The translations under genes and the position numbers were made by a program. The notes beneath the pieces are model-generated. The model did not search any database. It was given only the letters and a program-made list of their open reading frames with translations, and was not told where the DNA came from. This document shows positions 62,475-64,000 of a stretch of DNA of 64,000 nucleotides, in pieces (the stretch's first letter is position 1; the number at the start of each line of letters is the position of its first letter). The stretch is from Chromobotia macracanthus (Eukaryota; Chordata; Actinopteri; Cypriniformes; Botiidae): contig JAZGTH010000008.1 of assembly GCA_036877525.1 (NCBI GenBank), positions 6,799,001-6,863,000 of the forward strand, in the 5' to 3' direction.

Positions 62475-64000
62475 GCTGTCAGTGGACAGAGAATTTTGCA
62501 CAAGAAGACCATTGTATACACCCGCCATGCACTAACAAAGGTGATGAATATTAAAAGTATAATAACCTCAGAAAATGCCATTGCTGATAAATCTAACAGA
62601 AAAGAAATATGTGAGTTACTTCTTGATTTTGTGGCCTCTAGCTATATTTACATTCTTTACAGGATTTAGGTCTAATTTGCATTTTTTAGTCTCTCTCTCC
62701 CTCTCTTTATATATCTGTAGAACTCCTGCGTATGTGTATTTTTCAGATCTCAAACATAATTCCTATTTGACATCAGATCACACAGGTGCCCACAGTGCCA
62801 TACTTTGTACATCCCCCTTAGCAGCAATGTAACATGCTTAACTATGCACAGACATGGATGTTGACTCAAGAATCATGAGCGCATCACCTATTTAAAGAGC
62901 ACCATAGAATCTGTGCCCCGGGGATTATGCAGCTGTCTCGTGTCTTTGTGAGAGAATAATTGTTTTTTCTCTAATTACGAACGTGAGATGAGACTGCTGG
63001 TGTGGTTATATGCAGCTGCCATCCCTTCATTCTTGTTGGCACCTTTCTGGCTGAAAATGTGATTTTCTACCATCTGGATTTGAGGTTTATGCTGATGAAA
63101 CAAAGTTGCTCAAGTGGAATCGAGCACGCTTTGTTGTAAAATCTCTCAGTATATCAAATTAAAAAGATCTGATTTTTTAGAAAGTGAGAAACCTTTACGG
63201 GCAAATTCACTAAACAGTTGCAAAAAAAACTGTCGTATGGAGTTGCCACCTGGATTTAACCAGGTGATTTGTGGAGAGAGGACTAATCAATATTCTGAGC
63301 AGGCCTGTGAGCTAGTAAGCTGTATTATATATTATATACTCACACTTAATTATATGCAGTTGACTGTAATTTAACCCAGAGCATGCTAACAATATAACTG
63401 TATAAAGCGCTAAAGTCTAATGCATATAAAAGAGAAACAACTGAGTCAAGGGTCGCAGTAGACCGCAGTTAAAAAAAAAACAGATTAAACCTAAAGACAC
63501 TGAATATAACTGCATTTTAATCTGGATATTATATAACACTGTATGTCTAGGACTGTATGCCTGTATTCACAAAACTGCTGTTTGCTTGGGGAAATTAATG
63601 TGGCACTGCTACCGCCCACAGACAACAGGCAATAAACTGAATTTTATTAAAAAGAGATGTTTGTGTACATTGTCTATTGATCATAGCAGCCTCAATCATA
63701 ATTCATCAAATGATGATCAAATTATGGAAAAGAGCGGTATTAGTGGTCATACATTCAGATTATAGTCAAGCACCCTTGCTGCATTTTAAATGGCTGATTC
63801 AGGTGTCTGGATCTCAGTGGTGGAGTGATGCTGTACAGTCCCAGTAAACTGTGTCAGATCACTGCAGTGTGCTTTATCTTCAATAACCCAGCAAACAGAA
63901 CCGGCCACAAAAAGAACCACCCCTAAAAAGATCAGCAATTGCACTCTGCAGATTGCATTCAATGCAATCTGCATTCTTTTTTGGTCGTTTATACCTAAAA

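Larger units (their letters stand above)
51889..64000 (+). other. Cadherin intron 2 (partial, more than 12.1 kb)
   Basis: From the exon 2 donor to the window end I find no third cadherin exon: no open frame continues with the V.F..C pattern expected after the prodomain start. The stretch holds simple repeats (51945-51967, 57548-57587, 57711-57773, 59413-59435, 62457-62474) and one degraded MITE with a CA tract inside it (57499-57647). An unrepetitive block at 54.36-54.60 kb looks regulatory. Long second introns with enhancers are known for classical cadherins. The longest open frame here (56074-56463, 129 codons) has no recognisable domain or splice support. Confidence 0.55.

Noticed and set aside
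1..64000. CRISPR arrays, prokaryotic operons, rRNA genes or integrated viral genes
   Set aside because: No regularly spaced repeats with unique spacers, no dense coding, and no rRNA words. The composition and repeats are vertebrate, and no viral gene was recognised.

Overview
This is vertebrate nuclear DNA, almost certainly from a teleost and most likely a cyprinid (carp, goldfish or zebrafish group). It is AT-rich and CpG-poor apart from one spot. Coding signal is very sparse, and simple repeats (CA, TA, GA, CT, GACA/GATA) are frequent. Many short transposon remnants look like families I know from cyprinid genomes: tRNA-headed SINEs with the 'GGATAAAAGC.TCTGCTAAATG' tail, a MITE ending in the 'GTAAATGATGACAGAATTTTCAT' signature, a MITE with 'GGTAACACTTTAC' ends, and a hAT-type element with 'CAGGGTCCAAAATTA' ends. 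The species call rests on pattern memory, not on a search.

Only one protein-coding gene can be supported: the 5' end of a classical (type I) cadherin on the + strand. Coding exon 1 (49932-49991) encodes a signal peptide and exon 2 (51777-51888) the start of the cadherin prodomain. Exon sizes (60 and 112 nt of coding sequence), intron phases (0 then 1) and the C.PGF...YT..VP..L.GQ pattern fit this family. A CpG-enriched stretch around 49.64-50.13 kb is the likely promoter and first exon. Intron 2 is still open at the window end, so it exceeds 12.1 kb. Which paralogue this is (cdh1, cdh2, cdh4 or cdh13) cannot be settled from 57 residues.

Positions 1-49.6 kb form a gene-poor upstream region. 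I see no convincing multi-exon gene there on either strand. It holds scattered SINE, MITE and hAT copies, a decayed LINE endonuclease fragment near 42.3-42.6 kb, and simple repeats. It also holds several non-repetitive blocks rich in TAATTA/ATTA cores that look like regulatory elements (about 9.2-9.4, 19.65-19.9, 24.7-25.1 and 36.76-37.57 kb). A similar block lies inside intron 2 (54.36-54.60 kb). A sparse surround of this kind is usual for developmental adhesion genes, but conservation was not tested.

The points most worth following up are a paired E-box inverted repeat in intron 1, a MITE directly upstream of the promoter, a pair of related ~98-bp segments 3.7 kb apart (24.74 and 28.41 kb), a hAT MITE with a recognisable target-site duplication, several strong hairpins, and a few orphan exon-like segments. 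I did not find a clearly new biological system.
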